Notes: generated by a model not told the origin, from the sequence alone. A stretch of 64,000 nucleotides of DNA from JBGSBR01 sp041730495 (GCA_041730495.1 JBGSBR010000001.1:93394-157393), one strand, 5' to 3'. Positions 1-8,700 are shown, counted from the first letter of the stretch. Translations and numbers: made by a program.

Positions 1-57
1 TGCGTCAAGAAGTTGATAGTCTGTGAGTAGCGGAAGAGTAAGATTTTGGATTTTCAT
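1..57 (-). CDS. N-terminal fragment of a possible SAM-dependent methyltransferase
   Basis: Only the first 19 codons are inside the window; the gene runs off the left edge. The peptide starts MKIQNLTLPLL and continues TDYQLLDA. The start is supported by a TATACT box ending exactly six bases before the ATG. The 'DYxLLD' opening resembles the start of a class I methyltransferase family I recall from CPR genomes, but 19 residues are too few to be sure. The frame and promoter are seen in the sequence; the function is a guess. Confidence 0.4.
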   Translation of the reverse strand, partial: MKIQNLTLPLLTDYQLLDA

Positions 58-63
58 ATGAAT

Positions 64-69
64 AGTATA
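64..69 (-). promoter_or_regulatory. -10 box TATACT, leaderless type
   Basis: TATACT is followed by a six-base spacer and the ATG of the gene leaving the left edge, which places the predicted transcription start on the A of ATG. Confidence 0.55.
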
Positions 70-97
70 CTATAATGCTCTAAACCTACTATTCGAG

Positions 98-171
98 TCG
101 GGACGACTGGACTTGAACCAGCGACCTTTGGACCCCCAGCCCAACGTTCTAGCCATCTGAACTACGTCCCG
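98..171 (-). tRNA. tRNA-Pro (anticodon GGG)
   Basis: The 74-base reverse-strand sequence folds as a full cloverleaf. The acceptor stem CGGGACG/CGTCCCG has seven perfect pairs. The D stem is GTTC/GAAC, the anticodon stem TTGGG/TCCAA, the loop CTGGGGG with anticodon GGG, and the T arm contains GGTTCAAGTCC. The discriminator is A. CCA is not encoded, so it must be added after transcription. GGG reads CCC and CCU proline codons; G at position 37 also fits tRNA-Pro. Confidence 0.95.
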
Positions 172-208
172 TAGTTGCGCCATTCTATCAAAATTATACT
201 CTTTTCGC

Positions 209-214
209 TATAAT
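209..214 (+). promoter_or_regulatory. -10 box TATAAT for the LmbE-like gene
   Basis: A perfect TATAAT lies seven bases before the ATG at 222. An earlier in-frame ATG at 213 lies inside this box, so it is unlikely to be transcribed; this decides the start. Confidence 0.6.
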
Positions 215-221
215 GGGCTCA

Positions 222-881
222 ATGAAACCTGTACTTGTCGCAATCTTCGCTCACCCTGATGATGAAACCTTTGGTCCTGGAGGCAGTATCGCTGTCTACG
301 CTCAAACTCATGATGTCTATGTCATCTGTGCCACTCGTGGTCAAGCAGGCGAAAATCGTATTGATGGTGATATGACCAACCTCGCAACTATCCGTGAACA
401 AGAGCTCATCACGGCATCAAATATCCTCGGTGTAAAGCAAGTAATCTTCCTCGATTATATGGATGGCACACTCAGTAACTCAATCTATCATGAGGTCGCA
501 GCCGACATCCGTAAAATCATCGATCCACTCAAGCCAGAGATCCTCATGACGTATGCCAATAATGGAGCTTCAGGACACTTGGATCATGTTGCGATCTCAA
601 TGATCACCCATTATGTTTTTCAGCAAGTAGATTATGTGAAAAAACTGCTAGCGTTTTGTTTGCTCAAAGAACAAACTGATGGCTGGGATGATTATTTCGT
701 GTATGTTCCACCAGGCTATACGAAAGATCAAGTAGATCTCTTCGTCGATGTCTCATCTGTCTGGGAAACGCGTATCAAAGCGGTATACGAACATAAAACA
801 CAGCTAAAAGACGTAGAAATGGTGATCGAAGATCTGATGCTTTCTGACAAAACCGAGCCGTTCCTAGTGATTGAAAAGTAG
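222..881 (+). CDS. PIG-L/LmbE family deacetylase
   Basis: A protein of 219 residues beginning MKPVLVAIFAHPDDE. The AHPDDE zinc-binding motif near the N-terminus and a later GHLDHVA motif (the third metal ligand region) are the marks of the PIG-L/LmbE zinc-dependent N-acetylglucosamine deacetylase family. Members remove acetyl groups from GlcNAc-type sugars in glycolipids, mycothiol or bacillithiol precursors. The substrate cannot be told here. Length fits the family. No signal peptide is seen, so it is probably cytoplasmic. The start at 222 is preferred to 213 because the upstream ATG overlaps the -10 box. The stop is two bases from tRNA-Ala on the other strand. Confidence 0.88.
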   Translation: MKPVLVAIFAHPDDETFGPGGSIAVYAQTHDVYVICATRGQAGENRIDGDMTNLATIREQELITASNILGVKQVIFLDYMDGTLSNSIYHEVAADIRKIIDPLKPEILMTYANNGASGHLDHVAISMITHYVFQQVDYVKKLLAFCLLKEQTDGWDDYFVYVPPGYTKDQVDLFVDVSSVWETRIKAVYEHKTQLKDVEMVIEDLMLSDKTEPFLVIEK

Positions 882-883
882 TG

Positions 884-957
884 TGGACCTGACGGGACTC
901 GAACCCGTAACCTCTTCACTGCCAGCGAAGCGCGCTAGCCAATTGCGCCACAGGCCC
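884..957 (-). tRNA. tRNA-Ala (anticodon GGC)
   Basis: A 74-base cloverleaf on the reverse strand. The acceptor GGGCCTG pairs with CAGGTCC and contains the G3:U70 wobble that identifies tRNA-Ala. The D stem is GCGC/GCGC, the anticodon loop CTGGCAG carries GGC, and the T arm is ACGGG-TTCGAGT-CCCGT. The discriminator is A and no CCA is encoded. Confidence 0.96.
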
Positions 958-998
958 ATGCATCAAGATATTATACCGCATAACTTACTTCACACAAC

Positions 999-1802
999 CT
1001 ACAACTTACTTCTTTTTGAAATATTCCAGACAATCTCAAACATCTGTCGCTGCATCTGGGCAAGCTTAGCATTATGGATCTCTACTCCATAGATTTCTTC
1101 ACCTTGCCAACTATAAAAAGCGACAATATCGTTATAGATGTCGATCTGATGATTTATTGTAAGATGCTTTTCAGCTATGTAACGCGACTCAAATTTCAGA
1201 TCACTCACCAGCTGATTGTCTTTTTTTCCCTTAATACTTTCTAGATAGACATCAGAGTAAATATCACGCATCGATAAGTCACGCGCTTTAAACTCTTCAC
1301 GCCAACTTTGATCATAGGTTTCGCCCACTAACTCATCCATCTCACGATAGGTATAACCGACAATCTCAGATTTTGCTTCAAGTGTATTCCAGATCATTTG
1401 CTTGATGCCTTCAACACCACGATACATAATCACTTCTGTGCCTGGTTGTTGCAGATTCATCATCGGATGCAGCATCGAGACCACATGAGGAAACGACTCT
1501 CGCAGTAGCGCCGCTTTGGCTTCTTGCTCTTTCACCAGCTGCTCTAAGTTATGGATCTCCGCGGCCTTAAGCACCGTTTTATATTCCTCGACTACCTCAA
1601 GGATAATTCCTCGCTTTTTCAGCTCATCGAGAAGTCGATAGATTTTGGTTCTATTGACACCAGCAGCTTTGGATAACTCAAGGATCGTCATACTTCCTCG
1701 AGTGACAAGAGCCGTATAAATAGATTTTTCTTCAACTGTAAAACCAAGCTGCGTGAGGAAGGTGTCAAGTGCGGAAAGATTGTCAGAAGAGTTTTTGTTC
1801 AT
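999..1802 (-). CDS. TrmB family transcriptional regulator
   Basis: 267 residues. Residues about 10-85 form a winged helix-turn-helix of TrmB type: 'FLTQLGFTVEEKSIYTALV', then 'TILELSKAAGVNRTKIYRLL' and a basic wing. The rest is an effector-binding region with a conserved-looking stretch around 'EVIMYRGVEGIKQMIW', typical of the TrmB phospholipase-D-like domain. TrmB proteins sense sugars or other small ligands in archaea and some bacteria. The gene is divergent from the SDR gene at 1858, which is its most obvious possible target, but no operator was identified. The ligand is unknown. Confidence 0.85.
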   Translation of the reverse strand: MNKNSSDNLSALDTFLTQLGFTVEEKSIYTALVTRGSMTILELSKAAGVNRTKIYRLLDELKKRGIILEVVEEYKTVLKAAEIHNLEQLVKEQEAKAALLRESFPHVVSMLHPMMNLQQPGTEVIMYRGVEGIKQMIWNTLEAKSEIVGYTYREMDELVGETYDQSWREEFKARDLSMRDIYSDVYLESIKGKKDNQLVSDLKFESRYIAEKHLTINHQIDIYNDIVAFYSWQGEEIYGVEIHNAKLAQMQRQMFEIVWNISKRSKL

Positions 1803-1845
1803 ATTTTGGACAACAATTTAACAATTATTAAGCTTCATAATAAAC

Positions 1846-1851
1846 TATAAG
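1846..1851 (+). promoter_or_regulatory. -10 box TATAAG for the SDR gene
   Basis: TATAAG is followed by exactly six bases and ATG at 1858. It sits in the 55-base divergent gap between the TrmB-type regulator and the SDR gene. Confidence 0.5.
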
Positions 1852-1857
1852 TCATAT

Positions 1858-2652
1858 ATGTTCAACTCTATAACAACTTATATGCTCATGTCAGGGTATA
1901 GGAAGTATAATCTAAACTTCCTACCTCGACAAGCAAAAAAAACATCACAAAAAACCTATCTCATCACTGGTGCGAGCTCTGATATTGGTGCTGCAATTGC
2001 TCGAGCACTAGCCAGACCAAACACTACTTTAATTTTAACTGGTCGAAACAAAGCAAAACTTAAGCAGCTAGAAATTGAGCTACAACAAAAACAAACTGTA
2101 ATACACGTTTGTCCTGCAGATCTACGTAAAGAAAAAGATATCACTCAGCTTATAAAAAAAGTCGAACAGATCACCGATTCTTTAGACGGTATCATCCATA
2201 CAGCTGGGATCTACCACTACGCAAAACGCGCGTATGATGATATTTCGTTTGCTGATTTCTCATCTGAAGAAATAATAGCGAACTACATGGTGACAACCGT
2301 CAGCTTGGCTTTACTAGTCAATGCCTTACTGACGCTCATGAAAAAAAATAGCTCTATTATCGCAATCACAGGCACATTTGAAAACGGTGCGAAAGGATGG
2401 CTTCCGTATTTCGCTGCAAAAAAAGCACTTGAACAACTTATCATCGGGCTCACAGAAGAGCTGGCTGATAAACAAATACAAGCATTTGCTCTATCGCCAT
2501 CAGACACACTCACTGAGAGTTATAAAACATATTTCCCACAATATGCGAGAGTAGACGAATGTTTGAAACCTGAAGATATAGCAATTCGAGTGAACCAACT
2601 CCTCTTACAAACCTCTTACATAAACGGTAGTATAATCGAACTATATAAATAA
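1858..2652 (+). CDS. Short-chain dehydrogenase/reductase (SDR)
   Basis: 264 residues. After an N-terminal extension of about 30 residues comes the Rossmann beta strand and dinucleotide motif TGASSDIG, a variant of TGxxxGxG. An 'IIHTAGIYHY' segment occupies the NNAG position. The catalytic pair is in 'PYFAAKKALEQL' (YxxxK). The protein should therefore bind NAD(P) and reduce or oxidise a carbonyl/alcohol substrate; which one is not evident. The start at 1858 is supported by a -10 six bases upstream, but methionines at 1882 and 1888 are alternatives. Divergent partner of the TrmB regulator. Confidence 0.85.
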   Translation: MFNSITTYMLMSGYRKYNLNFLPRQAKKTSQKTYLITGASSDIGAAIARALARPNTTLILTGRNKAKLKQLEIELQQKQTVIHVCPADLRKEKDITQLIKKVEQITDSLDGIIHTAGIYHYAKRAYDDISFADFSSEEIIANYMVTTVSLALLVNALLTLMKKNSSIIAITGTFENGAKGWLPYFAAKKALEQLIIGLTEELADKQIQAFALSPSDTLTESYKTYFPQYARVDECLKPEDIAIRVNQLLLQTSYINGSIIELYK

Positions 2653-2682
2653 GATTTGCCTGCTGCAAAAGCAATTGTGGTA

Positions 2683-2688
2683 TATAAT
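2683..2688 (+). promoter_or_regulatory. -10 box TATAAT for the HD-domain gene
   Basis: Perfect TATAAT, eleven bases before the ATG at 2700, giving a predicted leader of only about five bases and no Shine-Dalgarno. Confidence 0.45.
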
Positions 2689-2699
2689 ACTTCCATTAT

Positions 2700-4589
2700 A
2701 TGTATGAGCCTGAGCCAAAAGATCTGTGGAATATGCCGCAGGAAGAATTTTATGCGCTTGTAGATCGTGAAGCAGCTGCGATGGCTCTCATTAAGCTTTT
2801 TCAAGCCTATGATCTTGCTCGGAAATATCTTCCTTTACCAGAGTTTGTTACAGATTTTTTCGAAGGTAAACTTAACGCCTATCCGAATGATGTACAAAAA
2901 CGAGCTATCCTCTTAGCTACTCCACCTGTAGATCGCTTGACGATGCAGCTTGCCACTGAAACCCGTAAAAATGTGCCTTCTAAAGAAAAACGCCGTGACT
3001 TAGCAAGACGAAGACTTGAGGCAGTAACAAATATTGGTTTACTGGAACGACACACTCCCCATGCCGTACAGTATCCAGGTAATAAAGTCCGAAATTTGGG
3101 GGAAGAAACTCAGTATGATTTCATGCCACAGCTGTACGGCATCCCCACCAGTGACCTAGATCTACTGACACATACTGCATGGGAAAATCTTAAAATTCCA
3201 GGTGGTGGTGGGTTTGATTGGTGGTTTCAAAGACACATCTATCCAAATCCACCGATAGATACTACAGAAGCTCGGGCAATTGCGACCAATCTTGCTCAAA
3301 ATGAAAAACCATATGCACCCTCAGCTGAAACATTACGACGAATCTGCTTCCTGGGTATGGATGATGAAGAAAGTTTTACGACTACAACTGAAAACTCTTT
3401 ATTGATGAAAGCACAAGAGTTAGGTCTGAATGTTGAGCGGGTGTTGGATGCGATGACATTTTCTAAAATATCAGATGAGTATAGACGCAAAAAAGAGCTC
3501 AGCGAAGGGAAAAAAGATTCCGCACTATGCGGCCGACGAAAAACTGGTGAAGCATATTACTGTCATCCGTTGGGTGGTGCTTGGATCCACCTCACATCTA
3601 TTGAAAGTAAGATTAAATCTGGGCTTTTGACACCTGAGCAAGCAACAAGTGATACGGTATGCTTCCTCCTCCACGATGTGCTAGAAGATACTCCCGCCGA
3701 ATATAATCATGATGAACAAACCCTCTATCTTGGACCTGAAAAAGTAACAGTACAACATGACGAGTTTCTGATCCTCGATAGCTTGACAAAAAAGGTAGAC
3801 CAACCAGACTGGTTAAGGCAAATTACCAAACAAAATCCTCAACTAGCAGAAGTAAGTGCAAGACTCAAACTAACAGATCGATTAATGAATCTACTTACTA
3901 TGCGCAACACCGGCAACTACACAGATGTGTTGGGTAAGCTATTTGAAACAGTGAGTGTCGGTGGTTTCATACACGAAGAAGCCACTGGGTTTTTCCATGG
4001 AGGATCCTTTGTGGAACAGATGAGCAAACTTACCAATGCAATCCAGCATAACTCACTCGATTATATGCTGGCGGCGCTTCCGGCTATCGCAATCACCGAA
4101 GCACAAATTCTTGAAGCTGAATACGGACAACGATTCTATGCTGAAATGCAAAACTTAGCTCGCCGCCAACCAAAATCACCCATCGCAAAAATACTTGATG
4201 CATATACCTCTGTCACAGAATATACTGCCGGCCAAATCATCAGAAATCCTTACGAACAAAAACGATTGCAACCACTGCGACAAAGTGTGCAACGCGAACA
4301 AGCAAATACCAACTCAGCAACTATTCCGCCATGGTTTACAAGAACATTTTATTTGCAAGATTTTTATAAATTTACACCTGCTCAGCAAGCCGACATCCGA
4401 AGCTTATCAAGTATTAAAGCTCAAAGCATAGAGCAACATTTCGCAGCTAAAGGTGTACAAAGAAGTCCCGTCACATTTGAATTCTTGGAAGAACATATTA
4501 AAAAATGTATATTCTTCCAACTCTATTATCGAACAGTAAACGGAATGATGCTAGGTAATCATGACGCCTTTACAATCCCTGCAAACTAG
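2700..4589 (+). CDS. Large protein with a RelA/SpoT-type HD domain
   Basis: 629 residues. Around residues 285-400 the sequence follows the HD phosphohydrolase pattern of RelA/SpoT proteins: 'YYCHPLGGAWIHL' (first His), 'CFLLHDVLEDTP' (the HD pair), and 'LKLTDRLMNLLTM' (the late Asp). This is the part that hydrolyses (p)ppGpp. No synthetase, TGS or ACT domain is apparent; the flanking 280 N-terminal and 230 C-terminal residues are unrecognised. It may be a hydrolase-only alarmone enzyme or another HD phosphohydrolase. The 3' end overlaps the convergent gene at 4570 by 20 bases. Confidence 0.6.
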   Translation: MYEPEPKDLWNMPQEEFYALVDREAAAMALIKLFQAYDLARKYLPLPEFVTDFFEGKLNAYPNDVQKRAILLATPPVDRLTMQLATETRKNVPSKEKRRDLARRRLEAVTNIGLLERHTPHAVQYPGNKVRNLGEETQYDFMPQLYGIPTSDLDLLTHTAWENLKIPGGGGFDWWFQRHIYPNPPIDTTEARAIATNLAQNEKPYAPSAETLRRICFLGMDDEESFTTTTENSLLMKAQELGLNVERVLDAMTFSKISDEYRRKKELSEGKKDSALCGRRKTGEAYYCHPLGGAWIHLTSIESKIKSGLLTPEQATSDTVCFLLHDVLEDTPAEYNHDEQTLYLGPEKVTVQHDEFLILDSLTKKVDQPDWLRQITKQNPQLAEVSARLKLTDRLMNLLTMRNTGNYTDVLGKLFETVSVGGFIHEEATGFFHGGSFVEQMSKLTNAIQHNSLDYMLAALPAIAITEAQILEAEYGQRFYAEMQNLARRQPKSPIAKILDAYTSVTEYTAGQIIRNPYEQKRLQPLRQSVQREQANTNSATIPPWFTRTFYLQDFYKFTPAQQADIRSLSSIKAQSIEQHFAAKGVQRSPVTFEFLEEHIKKCIFFQLYYRTVNGMMLGNHDAFTIPAN

Positions 4590-5037
4590 TCGGATCTACC
4601 TCAAAAAGTTTCTGTTTATACTCTTGCGCTTTAACTTCATCACCTCGCTGTTCATATAAGATCACGAGTGACTGTAAGACATCACGTGATTTCGGATTTA
4701 CACTTAGTAGTTCTTCTAACTCTACAATCAGCTCATCACGACGACGATTTTCGACCTCGATCTCATCTGTATATCCCGCGATTGTCTGAGTAGTCTCTGG
4801 TTGTATAAACTGAAAGCTTTGTAAGCTTCGAGCTTGTCGATAAAACTCAACCGCACCTTTCCGATTGCCCGCCACCATCTGATAATAAAAATCTGGCATA
4901 AACTGTGACGCGTAAATATTCGCGACAAGCGTAATAAATGCTATCGCTACAAGCAACCACAGTGATTGTTTGAAACCTGGGATTACAAATGGTTTTTTTT
5001 CTGTTGGAGTATCATTTTTTTTCTTTGCAGGAGCCAT
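4570..5037 (-). CDS. Single-pass membrane protein with TPR-like tail, unknown
   Basis: 155 residues from MAPAKKKND. A Lys-rich cytoplasmic start is followed by one membrane segment at about residues 24-43 ('LWLLVAIAFITLVANIY') and then a helical tail whose last third ('DVLQSLVILYEQRGDEVKAQEY') reads like a tetratricopeptide repeat. This suggests a membrane-anchored adaptor facing the outside or cytoplasm. The start at 5037 is chosen because TATAAT lies six bases upstream; a longer frame to 5121 would run through this promoter. It is divergent from the HPt gene of the pilus cluster. Function unknown. Confidence 0.7.
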   Translation of the reverse strand: MAPAKKKNDTPTEKKPFVIPGFKQSLWLLVAIAFITLVANIYASQFMPDFYYQMVAGNRKGAVEFYRQARSLQSFQFIQPETTQTIAGYTDEIEVENRRRDELIVELEELLSVNPKSRDVLQSLVILYEQRGDEVKAQEYKQKLFEVDPTSLQGL

Positions 5038-5043
5038 ATGTGT

Positions 5044-5049
5044 ATTATA
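5044..5049 (-). promoter_or_regulatory. -10 box TATAAT for the TPR-like membrane protein
   Basis: TATAAT, spacer of six bases, ATG at 5037. One half of a divergent promoter pair with 5092-5097. Confidence 0.6.
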
Positions 5050-5091
5050 TCTAAATTCTGTTTGCTTGATGTTGCATGATGGTTGTTTTGC

Positions 5092-5097
5092 TATACT
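5092..5097 (+). promoter_or_regulatory. -10 box TATACT driving the HPt/response regulator/pilus genes
   Basis: TATACT, six-base spacer (gaattc), then ATG at 5104. Likely the promoter of the HPt-RR-pilB-pilC-pilin operon, since the following gaps are short. Confidence 0.6.
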
Positions 5098-5103
5098 GAA
5101 TTC

Positions 5104-5496
5104 ATGACTATCGATGTTCAAGCTTATAAAGAACTATATATCCGGACTGCGCTTGAGCTCGTCATCGCTATCGAGACTTTCACAGAAGCACTTCAAACAA
5201 ATCCTGCAGATGAGCATGCGTTGTCTGAGCTCCATCGAGCTGCTCATTCACTGAAAAGTCAAAGCTTAGTCATGGGTTATCCTCATACTGGTCGACTAGC
5301 CAAACATATCGAAGTCACGCTCAGGCAATACAAAGATACGTCTACTCAACCTGAAAAAGAGCTACTCATACTTATCTCTTCAACCACTGAAAAACTAAAG
5401 AAAAATATTGGACTCATTAAAGATGGTGAACACGAAGAAAACTTAGATACTGCTATAGCTGCTTTCAAAGTTTTTGAGAAAACCCAGATCGATTAA
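5104..5496 (+). CDS. HPt (histidine phosphotransfer) domain protein
   Basis: 130 residues, all helical. The motif 'HRAAHSLKSQS' contains the phospho-accepting His (about residue 48) with the following K-S typical of HPt domains such as those at the N-terminus of CheA. It probably relays phosphate between a hybrid or separate kinase and the single-domain regulator encoded 18 bases downstream. A longer frame beginning at 5083 would overlap the promoter, so 5104 is preferred. Its place at the head of the pilus operon suggests control of pilus assembly or twitching. Confidence 0.8.
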   Translation: MTIDVQAYKELYIRTALELVIAIETFTEALQTNPADEHALSELHRAAHSLKSQSLVMGYPHTGRLAKHIEVTLRQYKDTSTQPEKELLILISSTTEKLKKNIGLIKDGEHEENLDTAIAAFKVFEKTQID

Positions 5497-5514
5497 TATT
5501 TGCAATTAACCATT

Positions 5515-5880
5515 ATGAAAATTCTTGTCGCTGAAGACGATAAATTTTTCCAAAAATTCTATAAATCTCAGTTGGTAGAACACGGTCATGAAGTCGAGGT
5601 AACATCTGATGGTAATGAAGCACTAGATAAACTTAAAGTCTCAAAACCTGATCTACTGCTTCTCGATATCATCATGCCCAACAAAGATGGGTTTGAAGTG
5701 CTTACCGCGATCAGCCAAGATCCAAGTTTAAAAGTACCGATCCTCATCTTTTCAACCCTTGGACAAGAAGCAGATATCAAACGTGCCATGGAGCTGGGAG
5801 CCAAAGGTTATGTTAATAAAAGTTTCTTTGATCTTGATGTGCTGCTAAAAAAGATTGAAGAGGTAGCTCACGCATCATAA
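5515..5880 (+). CDS. Single-domain response regulator (CheY-like)
   Basis: 121 residues from MKILVAEDDKF. The acidic pocket (EDD), phospho-acceptor Asp in 'DLLLLDIIMPN', switch Thr/Ser region 'ILIFSTLG' and Lys in 'GYVNKS' are all present. There is no output domain, so it works by protein contact, as in CheY or PilG/PilH. It lies between the HPt gene and pilB, which begins one base after its stop, so PilB or the pilus motor is the likely target (inference). The start follows the conserved MKILVAEDD pattern. Confidence 0.9.
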   Translation: MKILVAEDDKFFQKFYKSQLVEHGHEVEVTSDGNEALDKLKVSKPDLLLLDIIMPNKDGFEVLTAISQDPSLKVPILIFSTLGQEADIKRAMELGAKGYVNKSFFDLDVLLKKIEEVAHAS

Positions 5881-5881
5881 T

Positions 5882-7567
5882 ATGATCATCTCAGACGATA
5901 AACTCAAAGAACTCTTGCTTAAGATGGAGATCATCAATGACAAAAAAGTCAAAGAGGTCGAAGAGTTCATGAAAAATAACAATAGTGATTTCACCACAGG
6001 CTTGGTAGAGCTCAATATCATGTCTGATGAGGATCTCGGTATTACGATTGCCAATGAACTCAAGATCCCGTTTGTCAGTCTCGCCAAAGTCTCCATCTCT
6101 GACGATGTGTTTCATATCGTCCCTGAGCGCACTGCTCGTGCAAAGAAAGTAATCGCATTTGAACGCAGTCCAGAAGGTATAAAAGTCGCCATGGCTGACC
6201 CGAGTAACCAAGAAATAATCTCTCTTCTCGAACACAAAACCCAACAAAAAATCCTGCCCCATCTGGCTACAGAACGTGATATTGCGAGTGCGTTTTATAT
6301 TTTCAAAAAAGATCTTCAAAAAGCTTTTGATTCACTGATTGAAAAATCAACTCATGGCAGTACGACAAATCTCAAAGATGTCCCAGTCGGACGGATCGTA
6401 GATCTGATTATCGAAACTGCATATTACGAAAAAGTTTCAGATATTCATATCGAGCCACAAGAAGAATCGTGTCTCGTGCGTTATCGCATGGACGGTATGC
6501 TACATGATGTATTGTCGTACAACAAAGTACTCCATGATCGCATCATGACGAGACTCAAAGTGCTCTCTCGTCTACGCACTGATGAACATATGGCACCACA
6601 AGACGGCAAGCTTCGCTTCGAAGTGACTGATGACGAGTACCTAGATCTACGTCTTTCGATAATTCCAATTGTCGAAGGCGAAAAATCAGTGCTACGTCTA
6701 CTTTCCTCACACAATAAACAAATCACCCTTACTGATCTTGGTATGACCAAAGCCGATCTTGAAAAAGTCAGTAAAGCGTACACCAAATCATATGGCATGA
6801 TCTTGTCGACTGGTCCAACAGGATCAGGTAAATCCACCAGTATCTACTCGATTTTGAAAGTGCTCAATACGAGAGCAAAAAACATCACCACCATCGAAGA
6901 CCCTGTCGAGTATCGTATCAAAGGTGTCAATCAGATCCAGGTCAATGCAAAAACAAACCTCACTTTTGCCAGTGGCTTACGCTCGATCTTACGCCAAGAT
7001 CCAAATATCATCTTGGTCGGTGAGATCCGCGATTCAGAAACTGCTGCAATTGCAGTAAACGCTGCTTTGACAGGCCATTTAGTCGTATCGACATTGCATA
7101 CCAATGACTCAGCCACAGCTCTCCCTCGCCTCGTCGATATGAAAATTGAGCCGTTTCTCGTCGCCTCCACAGTCAATGTCATCATGGCACAGCGCTTGAT
7201 TCGTAAGATCTGCGATATGTGTAAAAACTCACTCGACATCACCTATGACGAAATGATCAAAAATATCTCTGAAGCTGATACAAAAAAATACTTCGGTGAT
7301 AAAAAAACGATCCGCATCTATAAAGGCGCAGGTTGTAAGATCTGTCATGGCACGGGCTACACAGGTCGTGTCGCTCTTTTCGAAGTGCTCGAAGTCACGC
7401 CTGAAGTACGGAAGCTCATCTTGCAGAAATCTGATTCAGATTTGATCATCAAACAAGCTCAAAAAGAAGGTATGACGACCATGCTTCAAGATGGTGTCGA
7501 AAAAGTCGCCCAAGGCGTGACCACACTTGAGGAAGTACTCCGAGTCACCAAAGTCGAAGCGATGTGA
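5882..7567 (+). CDS. pilB: Type IV pilus assembly ATPase PilB/GspE
   Basis: 561 residues. Residues about 1-150 form an MshEN-like N-terminal domain. The secretion ATPase core follows, with Walker A 'GPTGSGKST' near residue 310, an Asp box 'TIEDPVEYR', Walker B 'IILVGEIRDSETA' near 380 and His box 'VVSTLHTNDS'. A zinc site is formed by CDMC (about 443) and CKIC (about 484), typical of PilB rather than PilT. It powers pilin polymerisation at the inner face of the membrane. Length matches the family. No pilT retraction ATPase is in the window. Confidence 0.96.
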   Translation: MIISDDKLKELLLKMEIINDKKVKEVEEFMKNNNSDFTTGLVELNIMSDEDLGITIANELKIPFVSLAKVSISDDVFHIVPERTARAKKVIAFERSPEGIKVAMADPSNQEIISLLEHKTQQKILPHLATERDIASAFYIFKKDLQKAFDSLIEKSTHGSTTNLKDVPVGRIVDLIIETAYYEKVSDIHIEPQEESCLVRYRMDGMLHDVLSYNKVLHDRIMTRLKVLSRLRTDEHMAPQDGKLRFEVTDDEYLDLRLSIIPIVEGEKSVLRLLSSHNKQITLTDLGMTKADLEKVSKAYTKSYGMILSTGPTGSGKSTSIYSILKVLNTRAKNITTIEDPVEYRIKGVNQIQVNAKTNLTFASGLRSILRQDPNIILVGEIRDSETAAIAVNAALTGHLVVSTLHTNDSATALPRLVDMKIEPFLVASTVNVIMAQRLIRKICDMCKNSLDITYDEMIKNISEADTKKYFGDKKTIRIYKGAGCKICHGTGYTGRVALFEVLEVTPEVRKLILQKSDSDLIIKQAQKEGMTTMLQDGVEKVAQGVTTLEEVLRVTKVEAM

Positions 7568-7606
7568 CCAAGCACTGCTTGGTCATCCTGAGCGTGCCGA
7601 AGGATC
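7565..7606 (+). repeat. Two adjacent hairpins between pilB and pilC
   Basis: TGACCAAGCA-C-TGCTTGGTCA (7565-7585) is a perfect 10-base-arm inverted repeat that includes the pilB stop. It is followed by ATCCTGAGCGTGCCGAAGGAT (7586-7606), related to the stems of the terminators at 13.9 and 35.9 kb but without a T tract. This may be an mRNA-stability or attenuation element that sets pilB versus pilC levels. Confidence 0.6.
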
Positions 7607-7623
7607 TATAAATATATCAAACT

Positions 7624-8676
7624 ATGAAAGAACAAAACCTTACCTTATCTGGTAAAGATAAAATCGCCCTCATTAGTAATCTAGCGACCATGCTCGCAGC
7701 TGGTATTTCGATTCTTGAAACAGTCGATTCACTGCTCGAAGACTCAAAAGGTAATCAAAAAAAATTATTAGAGATCATCCATGAAGATCTGATGCAAGGC
7801 AAACACATCAATGTTTCGTTTGCTAAATTCCCGAAAATATTCGATAAGGTAACCGTCAATATCATTAAAGCTGCCGAAGAAGCAGGCACACTTGATGTCA
7901 GCTTGAAAGATATCAAATCGCACATCCAAAAAGAGATGGAGTTTATGGATAAAGTGAAATCCGCCATGACGTATCCAATCTTGATCTTTGGTGTCTTTAT
8001 TTTGGTAATGTTGATGATCTTGATCTTCGTGATCCCACGTATGGCTTCAGTCTTCACTCGTATGAAAGCAGAGCTGCCACTCCCAACCAAAGTGCTTATT
8101 TTCATCTCAGATATTGTGGTAAACAACACAGTTGCGCTAGTCCTCGGGATAGCTTCAATTATTACGGCATTGATACTAATTTATAAATATAAACGTCGTT
8201 GGATACTTAATATCTTGTTTTCTTTACCCGTTGTTTCCGGACTTGTTTTAAATATCGACCTGACTCGTTTTACTCGTAGTATGTCCCTACTGCTTTCATC
8301 AGGATTGACTGTAACAAATGCACTAGAACTGACTCAAAATGTCGTCATGCGTCGCGATGTTTCACGATTGATAGAACATACTCACAATACTGTGCTTGGC
8401 GGCAAACATCTCGCAGAAGGACTGCGTGATGGTAAAGGACTCATCCCGATGCTGATGATCAAAATAATCGAAGCTGGAGAAAAAACCGGTACACTTGATA
8501 AATCGATGCAAGATATGTCTGAGTACTTGGACTATCAAGTTTCTAAAAGCCTTGACGCACTCACGACGTTGATCGAACCAATTATGTTGATCTTCATCGG
8601 CATCATCGTCGGTGGAATGATGCTATCGATCATCGCACCAATCTACAGCATTATCGGACAAGTTGGGGGAAACTAA
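7624..8676 (+). CDS. pilC: Type IV pilus platform protein PilC/GspF
   Basis: 350 residues with two T2SSF domains. The first has 'IALISNLATMLAAGISILETVDSL', the second 'FTRSMSLLLSSGLTVTNALELT'; each is followed by a hydrophobic segment, and a last one at the C-terminus ('IMLIFIGIIVGGMMLSIIAP'). It is the inner-membrane platform that couples PilB to pilin insertion. Located 56 bases after pilB, across a double hairpin. Length is slightly below the usual 400 residues. Confidence 0.95.
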   Translation: MKEQNLTLSGKDKIALISNLATMLAAGISILETVDSLLEDSKGNQKKLLEIIHEDLMQGKHINVSFAKFPKIFDKVTVNIIKAAEEAGTLDVSLKDIKSHIQKEMEFMDKVKSAMTYPILIFGVFILVMLMILIFVIPRMASVFTRMKAELPLPTKVLIFISDIVVNNTVALVLGIASIITALILIYKYKRRWILNILFSLPVVSGLVLNIDLTRFTRSMSLLLSSGLTVTNALELTQNVVMRRDVSRLIEHTHNTVLGGKHLAEGLRDGKGLIPMLMIKIIEAGEKTGTLDKSMQDMSEYLDYQVSKSLDALTTLIEPIMLIFIGIIVGGMMLSIIAPIYSIIGQVGGN

Positions 8677-8700
8677 ATCAAGTAAAAAGTTAATAGTTAA

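Noticed and set aside
871..1092. Open frame starting MKSSVDLTGLEPVTSS
   Set aside because: It runs through the tRNA-Ala gene on the other strand; the peptide is a typical by-product of translating a tRNA.
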